Shown: piece after piece, positions 24,119 through 36,299 of the stretch | How positions within the stretch are numbered: position 1 is the stretch's first letter | Layout of the letters: each line of letters opens with the position of its first letter | NCBI RefSeq assembly: GCF_021018805.1 | Contig: NC_086253.1 | Span: 12,526,735 to 12,590,734, forward strand | Direction: 5' to 3' | Source of the DNA: Prinia subflava | Taxonomy: Eukaryota; Chordata; Aves; Passeriformes; Cisticolidae | Length of the DNA stretch: 64,000 bases | The notes under the pieces: model-generated | The model's input: the letters and a program-made list of their open reading frames with translations, nothing else | Databases searched by the model: none | What the model was told of the DNA's origin: nothing | Translations under genes and position numbers: made by a program

Positions 24119-27100
24119 GGCTCAAACAGGTTTGCTCTCGCGTGACTTACAGATTGTTTGGCATTGTGGCTGAGATGGGGACAAGGTTGAAAGAACACTA
24201 ATCAAAAGATAAATCTCCAGTCAGGGAGAAATGGAACAAGTCAAAATTCAAAGGACTTTAAAAATCCTCTAAGAAAACCTCTGGTGGCAAACCATTATCA
24301 TGTACTTATTTTCTTTAGAGAGTAGTTGATTCAGTTTGGCTTTGTGGAAAAAGAAAACCAAAACCAAGCCCAGACATTCTAATTTGGACTATTCTAGTTC
24401 ACCCACATCAGAAAAATGCATTGCATTTTATTGTCAATAGATAATTACTTTGAACTTGATGATTGAGAGATGCATTTTGGTAATGACTAGTACCTGAGAG
24501 AACCTTTTCAAAAAATGTTCAGAATTACCTTTGAATTAAATAATGGGAGCATATCTAGCAAATTCTCCACTCATAGTCAGACAAGAGCTCAGAGGTTCCA
24601 TATGGCAACTTGCACCACACAAAAGGAACCTGGCCAAAGAGGTAAATTCATTGGGACACATTGTCTCAAAGTTTTGCACAGTGTCATAACTACTCAAAGA
24701 TACTCAACAGGATGCGGTTGCATTTCATCTTCTTGGCATTTCAGAAATGTGTCTGAGCCTGCATATTTGAACCCTTTTCAGATTTAAGAGCTGTCAGTCC
24801 CAATACTTTTGTGTGACAGTGTAAATAAGAAAAGGATAAATGTTTATAGGGAGGTTGTCAACATAGTATTCATGTATTTACAGGGGAAAAAAATCTATAC
24901 ATTACTAGCAAATACCAACAGAAATTTTTTTTCAGGAAATATCACTGGGGTTTAATTTTTTTTCTAAAGAAGATGAAAAACATTTCTAATTGAAATGTAA
25001 AAAACTTTAAATCAACCATTTTCTCATTAAAAAATACCAGACTGATCAAAAAATGTCACTTTCTGATAAGCAGAAACTCGGTGGTAAGAAAATGAGCCAG
25101 TTCTATTAATAAATCCTTGTATCTTCATAACTACTTGACAGATATTTCTGGACTCCATGATTTTCCTTCGAAATTAACCTTATTAATTTGAAGGGGAGAA
25201 AAGAACACAGATGTGTTTTGTCTCTGTGCCACAGTTGCAGATCCTTTTTATTAATCTCTTAGTCTGTAGACACCCAAAAAGGAGTTTGAGAGGCCTCAAA
25301 GAATTAAAGTTCCAGGTGTCAATGTGGTGGCACCATTTTAGGCCACCTCTGTGAGAACCCTGACCTCATTTGGCACAGGTGACAGGAGCAGCTGTAGGGA
25401 CAACCTTCTACCCAGTGTGGCCATGCACATAAATATGAAAAGATTCAAAGTGTAAAAGACTCTAATATAAAAAGACTACATAGAGCTGAGACAAACAAGA
25501 CCATACACACCCTGAAGTGCATATTTCTGACCCTAGTCTGCTGCCTGAGAATTGTTTCATGAGCTTTTGTAGGATGACTGTGGTCTGAAGATTTTGGGGA
25601 AGGTACAATTTAGTGTATGCCTGTACAAGGAGCCCAAATCCAGAACTGAGACCAAAACATTTTTTAATCCTATTTTCTTATTATTACCTTCCACTTGAGT
25701 TAATGGCAAATGGAAAACAGAGATCCATGTTACTTTTTTTTCATAGCTGTTTCTGGCTGGTTCATAGTCTGGTTCTCAGGAACTCATAGAGGGTTAGCTG
25801 GGCTCACAGCACTGAAAGAGAATGTTCAAACACAAAACATTTCTCTTTATAATGAGCAGAGATCATGGCAATATTTCCATTCCTACTGTCTTTCAAAAAC
25901 CAACTTCATGAAATGTAATCTGAGGCCTCAAACCACGTGACACAGTCCTGCTAGTGGTAAAAAATAATCTGAAAGAAATGGTGTTTTACCTACTAGTTAC
26001 TATTTCTGAAGGTTATCATATATTTTTAATTTCCACTCAGTTGTGGATTATCTGAAAGCTCTTTCTTTGAGCGGAAAAAGGCAGACCTTATACCAGTGCT
26101 GATAAGTTGGCTTCACTGCATCTGATGTAGGAAAAAAATAAATCAGGACTTGAAGTATATTTCTTGTAACTCTTCTTCTGTCTTCTCTGAAAGTAATTTA
26201 ATACTGGTCTTATCAGTGGCAGGTTACCTCTCATGTCTGGATCTGTTACTTGCGGTACAATGTACACAGTGCTACAGAACACAAAGCTCGTCTGACATGT
26301 CACATCAAAACCACACGAATGTCATAAGACATTTTCCTTAGTCTACCTTTGTCTGGAAGAATTGGCCATGAATCCCAGTGCCCTGAGTGTGCTCATCACT
26401 CTACTGGAGATCAGGTTATTTGGGAAGGTTCTGCTGACACTGTAGTTTCAAACCTGATGTCACCAATTCTCAGAAACATCTACTGGTTTTTTTTGTCTAA
26501 TATATGCATATGAATAAATGATAGTGAAATTTTGCTGATGGAGGATACCTTCTGAACTGCACAGATATGTATTTCAGAAGAAATTCAAATGTAGCACAAA
26601 ACCTCAATGTTCTTTAGAGTTATTAATTAATATATTATAGAAGATGTTGTTTTATAAGGGAGTAACCACAACCACTGGGACATTTATTTGTCATGAATAT
26701 CTCAGGTGATATAATTCCTAATAGTCAGGTCAAATCACACATTTGTAATTCTAACTGCTTCCTGATAATGCATCCTAGGGCACAACCATGACTGAATAGC
26801 AATTAAACTGAAAACTGGAAAAGCACAAGTGGATAGAAGAATGGCAAAATTATGTATTAGGCCCTTTTATTTACTGACTTTAGCAGACCATATGCTGAAG
26901 TCTTGACTCAATCCTTACTAAGTTAAGAAAATCTTTGGTAAAAAAGATCATTCAAGTTAAAAAGTAATAATTAAATTATAAACCAACAAAAGAGGTAGAT
27001 TTGGGGATGGAGGGAATAAATATTAAGACTGATATTTTCACTATTGCATGCATTATAACAGCCACATTTTTAAGAACACGATAAGGCAGACCAAATTTTT

Positions 27101-27151
27101 GAAAACTGGAATCCACACAGGAAATGGTCTTTTCTCAGTTGGAAAATTTGC

Positions 27152-27164
27152 TTTTTTTTTTTTT
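27152..27164 (+). repeat. Poly-T run (13 T)
   Basis: Mononucleotide tract. Similar runs occur at 19535-19549 and 60734-60748. None is attached to a recognised retroposon. Confidence 0.7.
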
Positions 27165-29698
27165 CTTATTCTCTCCAGAACTCTCTTCTCCTTTCTTCTT
27201 TGACATTCTTTGCTTATTACTATATTCATCATGATTGTGGTGCATTTGAAGGAAGAGTATGTGTTGATAAACCTCCTCATTCATTATGGACCAAAATACA
27301 ATTACAGCAATTACATATAATAGTGGCAATATATTTTTAAAAAGCCTTACTGAGACAGCTGCTTTGAAACAATAATGAACACCCATGGTTTAAATCACTT
27401 TTGTCTGAGATTAGCTCTTTCGCCTTACTTATTTCCTAGAAACATTATGGAAAGTACTTAAAACAGAATAGCACAGAGTTGTCATTGAAGTTTTGTGGCA
27501 AAATGTGTAAAAAGAAGACCTAAAAACAATCACATACTGCATTGCTCTAATTCCTTAACATCTTATTCCCATATGCAGAATTGAGGCTCTTAGGAAGTGT
27601 TTTAGGAAGACGTGAACCCTTTCTGTGCCAAAATAAGTGGCGGATCTTCAAGAGTTCAGCACCACTTGACAGAAGAAAATCCCTCCCCACAAGCTCTACT
27701 CTGGGATCTGCTGTGTGCCAAGAACATTTGAAATGTAAGTCTCATTTAGCTGGTGGGTAAACTTTCCTGTCTAGGGGGGTGCGGAATTTATCTGAAACTC
27801 TGGTTCTCTGATATTCCAGCAATGAACTCTAGAATAATGAAAAAATTACAAATACCTGTTTCCTATGATTTAGACTACAATTAACATCCAGGAAAAAAAT
27901 CTTGGTGTTATCTCCTAATAACACGTTTTACTCTTACTTGAGTTAAAGAACTATCTGCTGAGTCCTTATTAATGTCCATCAATGAAATATGTTTTCATCT
28001 TCATTCTACGGCAATTGATGGACATTTTATCAGACAGACTTTTCTGCAGAGAGGGAGCAGACAATCAGCATACAGCCACAGAGCCTCTGCCTTTCTACAG
28101 TCCCATATTGCCTGACTCACTATATTTCTAGTCATCATCATCTCATATATTTAAAAATTTTACAATTAGCACTTTGCAATGACTGAAGACTTCTGGAAAA
28201 CTTGGTTGATACTAAGCTATCACAATCTGACAAAGCTGGCACATCCTTTACTCTGCCGAGCCTGATGTCATGGCAGAAGGCATGTGCCTTAGATATATAT
28301 CAGTTTGTGCACAGCTGCAATGACTGCAGTATACGCTGATGATGAGGGTTTTTTCCATAAACAGGGAATTTGATGCCTAAAATGGCACTCAGGTAGAATT
28401 AGCAACTTTCTGTCTCATCCATTTTTAACCTGTAATCACCAGATAAAAACTGCATTTTTCTTCCCCTTTCATAACATTTTTTCTTTTAAACCCCATTCTA
28501 AGTTATTTAACGTTTGCATTGCACTGGAAGCTTTGCAGTATAAAGTCATTATTTCAGAAGACAGATGACAAAATGCTAGCTACAGCACCATTTAGCATTA
28601 TAACTACACATCTTATGAGAGACAGCTCCTAAAGTAGGTGAAACTTTCAGAGGAAGAGCAGCTAAAGCAAGATAGAAGAACACAGTTGAACAGTAATGTT
28701 TAAATAGCAAAATTTTAGCCATGAAAAATGCATTAACATGTAACAAGTCATTTATATTCCCATGCAAATCAGATGCATTTGGACGTGGTGAGGAGAGCAT
28801 TGGAGATCAGGTGGGGATCAGTGAGTATCTTGCAAGATTAGACTCATGTGATGTTATCCTTAGAATTACTATTTTACTCACTACTAATCACTTCTACTGC
28901 CTTTTCTTTCCTAGTCACTTTATTTGTTTCAAGGGGACTGATAAGGCCCTTAAGGCAGTCCCATAATGATACTAATTAATTAATAATTGGTAGCAATTTG
29001 GGTGTGTTGAAGAGCTGACCTCAGATAATTCATGCATTGTGACATGATGTACTTGACAGTGCCAGCAGCAGAAACAGCAGGAGTGCCATCCTCCAGCTGC
29101 CAGAACTAATTATAAGCAGTTTGTCTTTTCCCTCAATGGCAGATTCTGTTTGTTTCACAACAGCCCATTTAAAAGTCACTTTTAATATCATCATCAACAA
29201 AAGAATACCTGGAAAAAAATGTGTTCACTTTTGACCGAGAAACTGCAGAATGAGTTGGATTTCCATGGTCACTTTTGCTAATTCAAACACTGAACAGAAG
29301 CTAAAAGGCAGATGGAAAGTTTCTCACAGGAAAACATAGAAACTGTTCTTGCTTTTGCACAATTGATGTGGTACTGATGAGTTAGATAATACAGCAACTT
29401 AAACAACATAAAGTCCCCTCCTGAAGCTTTTATATTATGTGATCAAGCTTATGATAAAGGACCATAGGCTACATTTTCCATGAAAACTAATTCTGTGTAA
29501 GTCTTAGCAGGGATAAGGTGCTGAGAAAGTCATGTAGTCTTACAGAACTATCCCAGTGTCAGCTGAAGGTAATTCACTGTTATGAATTCTCATCCTTCCT
29601 ATTACTTTGTAGGCTCACACCATTAAAATCCTGTCTTAAAATTTCATCCTTCTTCTATAGTAAGGTGAAAAGGTTAATTCCCAAGGGGCTAATCCTGT

Positions 29699-29735
29699 GA
29701 GGTGCTGAGCTCTCTCAGCTCCCACTGACTTCAAA
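29699..29735. repeat. Ancient amniote repeat scrap
   Basis: 'GAGGTGCTGAGCTCTCTCAG' followed by 'CTCCCACTGACTTCAAAG' resembles the amniote repeat core 'GGTGCTGAGCACCCTCAGCT' + 'CCCATTGACTTCAATGG'. Only about 37 bp is alignable by eye. Confidence 0.45.
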
Positions 29736-29929
29736 GCTAAATATTTGCTTCACATGAAAGCCTCTTTAATACCCCATTACTGTAAGGTATACTTGTATAC
29801 AACAGTGGGAGCAGTTGTCATTATAAATCAGACAGTTTATCAGGGGAGCTATTCTCCAGGGCAGAGCAGATTCTAACACACCACGACATACTTTATTTGT
29901 TAGCCTTAGTTCCACAGGAATTTTATTCA

Positions 29930-30200
29930 GGCAGACACCTCAAGGCATGCATCTTTTCAAAGTGTTTAGGCAGGAAGCGAAATTCAAATTAGATACACTT
30001 ACGATGCAAATGCATTATTATTTAGCTCAAAACGACGGAGGCTTGGGGGTTGTAAATCCTGCCATAAAGAGATCTTTCAATTACCTTCTGTTCAGTGAAT
30101 CAGAGAAGAGGAACCCTTTCCCTGGCTTTTTCATGCAGAACAAATTTGACTCCCAAACAAATATCAATCACCATAATACTCTATATTTTGGCCTCTATAG
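29930..30200. promoter_or_regulatory. Candidate conserved non-coding element with octamer
   Basis: The stretch has a perfect octamer ATGCAAAT (30004-30011, POU-factor site). It is followed by GCATTATTATTTAG, scattered CpGs (AACGACGG, GAAGCG) unusual for this AT-rich desert, and a CAATTACC core. The 108-codon frame crossing it (29947-30273) has no recognised domain and I do not call it a gene. The enhancer reading is inference from composition and location between STX18 and the expected MSX1. Confidence 0.35.
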
Positions 30201-31677
30201 AGACCTAACTCCAAGTGGTTTTATATGGGGTTTTCTTTTAAGATGGTGTCAAACCAAAACCTTGTATATTTAGTGTGACTGAATCTGAATCCAGACTTTA
30301 GTGGTGCCTCCCTTTGTAAGCTCAGCAAAACTCCAGAGGATGTGTGAAACCTGGAGCCAGATCTAGATCTGATTTAGGAATTTTTTCTTTCCATTGAAAT
30401 TTCATTTCTTTCTCAGCTCATCCCTGTCCTTTGTTCCAAACTTCCAAACTACAGATAAAATATATTACTGCTTTCCCTCTAATATTTCCACAGAGTGACT
30501 TTTTCTGATGGCTCAAATTTCCCTTCATGTCCTCCCTTGACGCTTGACTTTTCTAACGTTCAGTTGATTCTCATTCTCTTCCTTTCCTGTCCCCATCTAC
30601 TACCACCTGCCTCTTTAAAACGTGGCTTTTATAGTCTTTACCTTACATGGAATCCTTTTGTTAGATTCTCTCATTCCACTGCATTCACATCTTATTCCCC
30701 TCAGAACACCTGAACTTCTCCTTTTCCTTGTCTTCCTGTTTTTGTTTTACATTGATCAATCACACCCTTCTGCTCCCCAGCGGGCAAATTTCACCTTTCC
30801 ATCCTTGAGTTTTGTGGCACAAAACATTGGGAAAGTTTCATGTTTGCTCCTGTTTTGCTCTTCTGGAGAGGTAAGAGAGCAGACAAGCACAACATTACTT
30901 TTCATAGATCTTTAAAAAGCATGAGAACACCTGTGTCCACAGACAGTGCCTTGGCTGGGACTGTTCATTTGCAGTCAGCATCAGGCTTCAATCAGTATAG
31001 TTCTTGGCATGTATATTCACTCTTTGATAGTCTATAGGAAAATTCAGCTTTCTCATTGCACAGTGATAATTGTAGAAATGATAAGATAGAAGATAGATAA
31101 TTGTGTCTGTATGACACAAACTAAAAGAAAGAAACAATTCCTCAGATACACAAAGCCATCCCAATAAAACTTTACAAAAAGCCTATATCTCTGACAAGGA
31201 GAATCTGCAGGCTTAAGTTTTAAGTTGCTCATATTTAGAAAAAATACCTTAGAATCATATTAAGAAAATACTTTAGATCCATATTTAAATATAATTTGAA
31301 GACATATTTATAACAAAACATATATTCCTGCAACATTTTTCTGCAAATATATATTGTATATATGTTAGAACAATATTCAAATATGTTTTCTTAGCAAAAC
31401 CTGCTAGTGAAGCTCATATTCATCAAACAAAATATTTGTTTCATTCATCAAGTTAAGTATTTGGTTGTATTCTAACCGGATATTTGTATTCTCTCACAGA
31501 ATAAATGAATAGTTACAGTTTTCAATGTAATTTAAATTAAATAATTTTGCTTTCTCAAAACAATGTATGACCACAGTGCTAGTGAAAGGTGCCAAACAAA
31601 CGTGTTCAGAGACTGCAGCTTCCTATGGGTTTCATCTAGAGACTATTCCTTTACACTGGCAGTTGTGGAAGGCACAG

Positions 31678-31890
31678 GTCCTGTGGTTAGGGAAGAGAGG
31701 CTGTGTCAGGGGTCAGGGCTCCATTCTCCACCCTGCAGGAGCTGCTGCTTCACCTCAGGCCACTCACCTGAGCTCTTTGTAACTCACCATGAGGGGGGCT
31801 TAATCTTTCCTCCCTACTCCACAGGGAAGTTATGAAGCTTATTTTGCTAATGTTGATTAAGTGCTTTGAAATATTTGACTCAAAAGCAAA
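31678..31890 (+). mobile_element. MIR-like tRNA-derived SINE, near full length
   Basis: The copy begins with a tRNA-like head, 'CTGTGGTTAGGG' (A-box region, 31681-31692), followed by a degenerate B box 'GGGCTCCATTCTCC' (about 31716-31729). The body carries decayed versions of 'CACTCACCTGAGCTCTTTGT' and a 'CTACTCCACAGGGAAGTTAT' segment matching the family's 'CTACCTCACAGGGGTGTTGT'. It ends with 'GTTGATTAAGTGCTTTGAAA', matching the conserved 'TTTGTAAAGTGCTTTGAGAT' tail. Order and spacing fit an old MIR/CORE-like SINE of amniotes. The B box has lost consensus, so it is unlikely to drive Pol III transcription. Confidence 0.75.
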
Positions 31891-32269
31891 CGTTTTTCCT
31901 ATGGTGTTATTTTTTCCATAGAATTGCTATTACATTTACAGTCATGGTTCCAGCTCTCCAACACCACTAATAAAACTAATGGGAAGAGTGGCTTCCATAC
32001 TGTAACGTTGGGGTTTTTTTCTGTTTCCTCTGGTCCTGTCAGTTCAGGTGATGATTTCTGTGTTTTTGGTGGTGTGGGGGGGGGGTTGTTTCTTTTGCTC
32101 TGCTTTTTCCAGACCAAAGCCACAAAAGCTCAAAAGCAAATAATAAACTTTTCTCTCAACCAAAAGGGGGAAAAAAAAAGTTTGGACTGTGTACATTTCC
32201 AATTATTTTTAAATTAGCCTCCATGAGCATGTATAGCAAGTAAGTGCAACCACAGTGCCACAGCTTCAA

Positions 32270-32372
32270 AGATAATATCGCTGCTTCTTGAGTTTAGGCA
32301 GGCCTGCTTAGGTCTTTATCTGTGATCCCGCTATCTAAACAAAAGCTTAGCTTTCTTTTGCTGTCCTTATCT
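32270..32372. promoter_or_regulatory. Candidate enhancer: GATA motif cluster
   Basis: Four GATA cores lie in about 100 bp: AGATAA (32270), TTATCT (32316), CTATCT (32331) and CTTATCT (32366). A FOX-like CTAAACAAA (32335-32343) overlaps the third. Spacing is irregular. GATA and FOX factors act in heart and endoderm, but nothing here proves function. Confidence 0.35.
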
Positions 32373-34870
32373 TGTTCGTCAGTTGATTGTTTGCTAAGTA
32401 TCTCAGTGAACAAGACCCAAATGAAAATGACTGTTCCTGTATAATTTGTTTGGATCAGATTAAATTGGAAAGAAGGTAAAAGTGAGAGAGAAAGTAGAAT
32501 GCACTTACAAATGAGTAGTGAAGGTCAAAATGAATTACCAAATGTTGTTCTTGAAGCTTTCTCTTCCTCTTGTCTGACTTTTCTGTGCACTTTGTAGCTA
32601 TAACAGCAAGTCCAAAGGAAATTCTTTAGATCATGTGAATTTGAAATGCCTGTGTATTGTAATAAGAAAATACCTTGTGTAGAATAAAATAATCTAACAC
32701 AAAGCTAACATAGTCAGTTCCTTTGTCACACTGTTGCCTGCTGACAATTATGCCAGTGCCTGCTATTACTTTCTGTTAGACTCTGCATTTCTCAGCTGAT
32801 TAATTTTAATTGCTGTATCAGTGCAAGTCTTTCAAACTGATCCTAAATTTTTTGCAAGAAAACTCAGAAACTTGACTAGGATGTAATTTGGAAGTGAGAC
32901 ACTAACCACGTTAAAGTGCTCTGGTTTTGTTCTCTTTTTGTATTGCAATAAAACCTGTTTGTGAGAGTTCAAACATTTTTTTCAGAAGCAGCACTCTTAC
33001 AACTTCATTTCGTAGTAGATAAGATAATCACAGGATGCCTGGGGAATTAAAATCCTTGCAAGACATCATGGCTTGCCAAAGGCACAGCAGGCCAACAGCA
33101 TCAGGGCCAGGATTCCAGAGAGCTGTTGTGCTTCAGCACAATCTGCCAGCTGCTATATATGCATCTTTCCACTTCTCATTCTCTCCTCAGCTCCTCTTTA
33201 CTTCACTCTCTCATAAAAAATAAATGCTGAGGGAAAAAGTTATCTAGTCAATGCCCCTTCATCATCCTACACGCTGGATAATTTTATAGTGGCACCCTTC
33301 TTCCATTCCCTCTGGCCTATTTCTTAATTAGACTTGTTAATTAAAACCAAAACCCAGGCTACATCACCCCTATGTAACCTTGCACTCTTGTGTAACATCT
33401 TTCAATGGTACATTTTTAGACACGTACAATTTATTCTTTTCTGGATTTGACCCTTTCAGTTTCCCTGATACTGGTTCTTGTTAAGCATTCGTCAGAGAGA
33501 TTAAAATATCTCAGCTAAATGGCTGATTTTGAACGGTCTTAAGTTTCTTTTAGATAAATTAAATATTTAGGATTTTTAGTCATTCACACATCTTTATAGC
33601 TGTTTTCTATACTTCTACCTTGCCAGTATTTTCCTTTGGCAAAACAAGTATCCAAATTTAGTACATTCTCCTTTTGCAGCAGTTGCGGAAAGACCAGGTA
33701 CAGTTGCAATATTTTCCTTGTATTTACCTAATCCTCTGCTGACACACCTAAAGATTTTCCAGCCATACCATATTCAGTTCATTATTTACCATGATGAAAA
33801 AAGTAGTTAACCTGAACATGCCTCTGTCCACACAGATTTACTGGTCTCACACTGCTACAAGTTACTGATACTGCTTGAAGATTTGACCACCCCATTTAAC
33901 TGAATCCTCCATCAAGTTACCTTCCCTCCCCTAATCTCACAGCTCCCTATGTCATCCTAATTCTTTCCTTGCCTGGGCCTTCACTGAACCCCACAAACTC
34001 CACAGATAATTTTTCTTCCCTGCTGTGAGCATGTCCAACAAGATGTGATCAGTGCTATCTGTCAGGGAATTGTTTACATCAGAGACAGCCCAAATGAGAG
34101 GCCCTAGCCATCATTGTCCCCAGAGTCTTACTCTGTAGAAAAGAAAAGGTCAATGGGAAGTTAACAGAAGACAAGAGGAAAGAAAAACATGTAGCAGTGT
34201 CCTTTCAACAAGATACTTCATCTTCATTTATATGCTATATATGCATATACTTTTTTAAATGTGCAGGCTGTCATGTTGCCTTTTCTTCCCCATCTCATGG
34301 AGACATTCTCAAGCTTATTTAATCTGACATGTACTTTGTGGTTCTCAGTTGACAAAAAGCCATTAAGCATTATTTATACAATATTCAAACAGAAGTTCCC
34401 ATACTCGCAGGGTGATGAAATCACAAGTAATATTAAATGGCCTTCAGTCCAAAAATTGCCAGCCTAAGACTCTGAAAGGATCTACTCTGACATTTCCAAC
34501 ACCCTGATGTTCACTTTAGGACTTCAATACCTACCACAGGGCTCCTTTCAGTAACTGAACTCCCTCTTTGTGAACTTCTAAGAATCAGTGGCTCTCCTTA
34601 ACACCTCCAGGAGGAAAACGACAGAGAATATCCTTTTCCGAAATAATATGGGTCAACCTCAAACATAAATTGGACACTTTCTTCCTTGTTTACTTGATCC
34701 TCATGCAGAAGATTTCAAAATGATGCCAGGTGGGCAACTCCTACAGTGAACATTGCATGGTGGGAGAGCTTATCCAAGGAGAATAGCTTAGCATGTTGCA
34801 GCAGAGGAGCAGTGAGTGAGGCCTCGGTGGTAATCGACAGAAGGCTTGTTCTGACAGGTTTGTGTCACTG

Positions 34871-34890
34871 TGTAAACAGGAATGTTTATA
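34871..34890. promoter_or_regulatory. Candidate FOX-site pair
   Basis: TGTAAACA (34871-34878) and TGTTTATA (34883-34890) are inverted forkhead-type cores four bases apart. Such close inverted pairing is suggestive but short. Confidence 0.3.
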
Positions 34891-35076
34891 ACTGTGCTGG
34901 AAAAGTGGAATTTGTTAGTGGGACAGCATTACACGTGAATGCCAACCAGGGTGGATCAAGTTTTGCCAATACAATTATTCACACAGCCCAGGCTGTGGCC
35001 CTTTCCTGCCGGTCTGACTTTCCCAGCAGTGGTTTCGTTGATGTGAATTATGTCCCATAGCCCTGGCTGTACTGAG

Positions 35077-35482
35077 CCCAGCTCCAGCCCAGCTCCAGTC
35101 GCAGCCTTTGTCCCAGCCCCAGCTCTAGCCCCAGCCATGGTTCCAGCTCCAGCTCCAGCTGCAACCCCAGCTCCAGCTCCAACCCCAGCTCCAGTTCCTG
35201 CTCCAGTTCCTGCTCCAGCTCCAGTCCCAGTCCCAGTCCCTGTCCCAGTTCCAGTCCCAGTCCCAGCCCCTGTCCCAGTCCCAGTCCCAGTCCCAGTCCC
35301 AGTCCCAGTCCCAGTCCCAGTCCCAGTCCCAGTCCCAGCCCTTATTCCTGTCCCTGTCCCAGCTCCAGCTCCAGCCCCAGCTCCAGTCCCAGTCCCAGTC
35401 CCAGTCCCAGTCCCAGTCCCAGTCCCAGTCCCAGTCCCAGCCCTTGTTCCAGTCCCAGCCCGCGCCCTGGCCCCGGCCCCGG
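35077..35482. repeat. Hexanucleotide tandem repeat (CCAGTC/CCAGCT)n
   Basis: About 405 bp (near 68 units) of a 6-bp repeat. The left part is mostly CCAGCT/CCAGCC variants and the right part is CCAGTC, with two pure CCAGTC blocks at about 35272-35338 and 35384-35440. The unit contains no stop in any frame, so long artificial frames of Pro-Val, Gln-Ser, Gly-Thr or Asp-Trp dipeptides cross it on both strands. None has a start context, flanking exon or domain, and I do not call them genes. The minus strand reads GGGACT repeatedly, that is G3 tracts separated by 3-nt loops. Confidence 0.95.
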
Positions 35483-35681
35483 GAATCTGGAGAACGGGCG
35501 CTCCAAAACAGCAAATCTTCCTCTGACCCCTAAACCGATCATTATTCACTTGAAAGGCAGGCTTGCACAAACAAATATTTTGTGTAGCTGTTATGATTAT
35601 TGTCAGTATCTGTCCCCATTGTTCAGGCGCAGGAATTCCTTTGGTCTCATAAATACTGAGCCCGGCCCTCCCCTCCCCCCT

Positions 35682-35824
35682 TTAACTGTCAGATAATTAC
35701 ACAGTTGGCTTTAGAGTTTAACTTGTCAAAGGAGTTTCATTACTTTGTTCCTTTTGGGCAGCTTCCACTATTGTGCTTTCTGAACACTAAACAGAACCTA
35801 TATTAACTGTCAGTTAATTACACA
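35682..35824 (+). promoter_or_regulatory. Duplicated homeodomain/MEIS-type motif, candidate enhancer
   Basis: A 22-bp sequence occurs twice in the same orientation (35682-35703 and 35803-35824), 121 bp apart, differing at one base: TTAACTGTCAGWTAATTA followed by CACA. It joins a CTGTCA core (TGACAG on the other strand, the MEIS/TGIF site) to a homeodomain core (ATAATTA / TTAATTA). Flanking sequence between the copies is not duplicated. This lies in an AT-rich, low-repeat block about 12 kb upstream of the STX18 promoter. The sites are visible; the regulatory role is inferred. Confidence 0.45.
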
Positions 35825-36299
35825 CCGTTTTTCTTCAGTATTTACCAGTCAAAGGGGCAGGTAGGCTGCAATCCTATCATCTCAATCACTGTCTCTGCTC
35901 ACAAAAGAATCAATAAAGATGAGTCACTTAGTGTCACCCAGTGTCTGATACTCAAAGCCACCCATTCCTAATTGCCTTTAGAGATGGATGATAATACAAA
36001 CTTTGAAGTGATAATCAGCCTAATGAGTGGCCTTGCTGAGAGGGTAGATCATGTGTCAGAACAGTTTGCAGATGCTTACAGGCAAACAAAGCCAGCTTTC
36101 CTTTTAGACCTGAGAGGACCATGGCAAGTCTGGTACCCAGAGCCCCGCACAATGGCAGAGACTGGGGCACAGCAGGACGCTGCAGCCTGCTGATCACAAC
36201 TGACTCCATCCATCTTGCTCTTTGCCTTTAATCAGCACGGTCAGAACAAGTCCTCCAGATCCCTGCATGTTTATGCTGGATGTTTAGGCAATAACTGTG

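Larger units (their letters stand above)
22896..31677. other. Intergenic DNA, no gene seen
   Basis: Desert sequence without recognised exons. It contains two probable ancient repeat scraps (24054-24118, 29699-29735), a homeodomain-rich stretch near 28970-29200 and an octamer-containing candidate element (29930-30200). Another mildly pyrimidine-rich stretch lies at 30360-30740. Confidence 0.6.
31891..35076. other. Intergenic DNA with two motif clusters, no gene seen
   Basis: No exon recognised. Holds a G10 run near 32072-32085, the GATA cluster (32270-32372) and the FOX-like pair (34871-34890). Confidence 0.6.

Noticed and set aside
29947..30273. 108-codon frame in the octamer-containing stretch
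   Set aside because: No homologue recognised; the sequence texture looks regulatory rather than coding.
34956..35570. Long open frames (up to 204 codons) of Gly-Thr, Pro-Val or Asp-Trp dipeptide repeats
   Set aside because: They are translations of the stop-free hexamer array in every frame and both strands; there are no flanking exons or domain.
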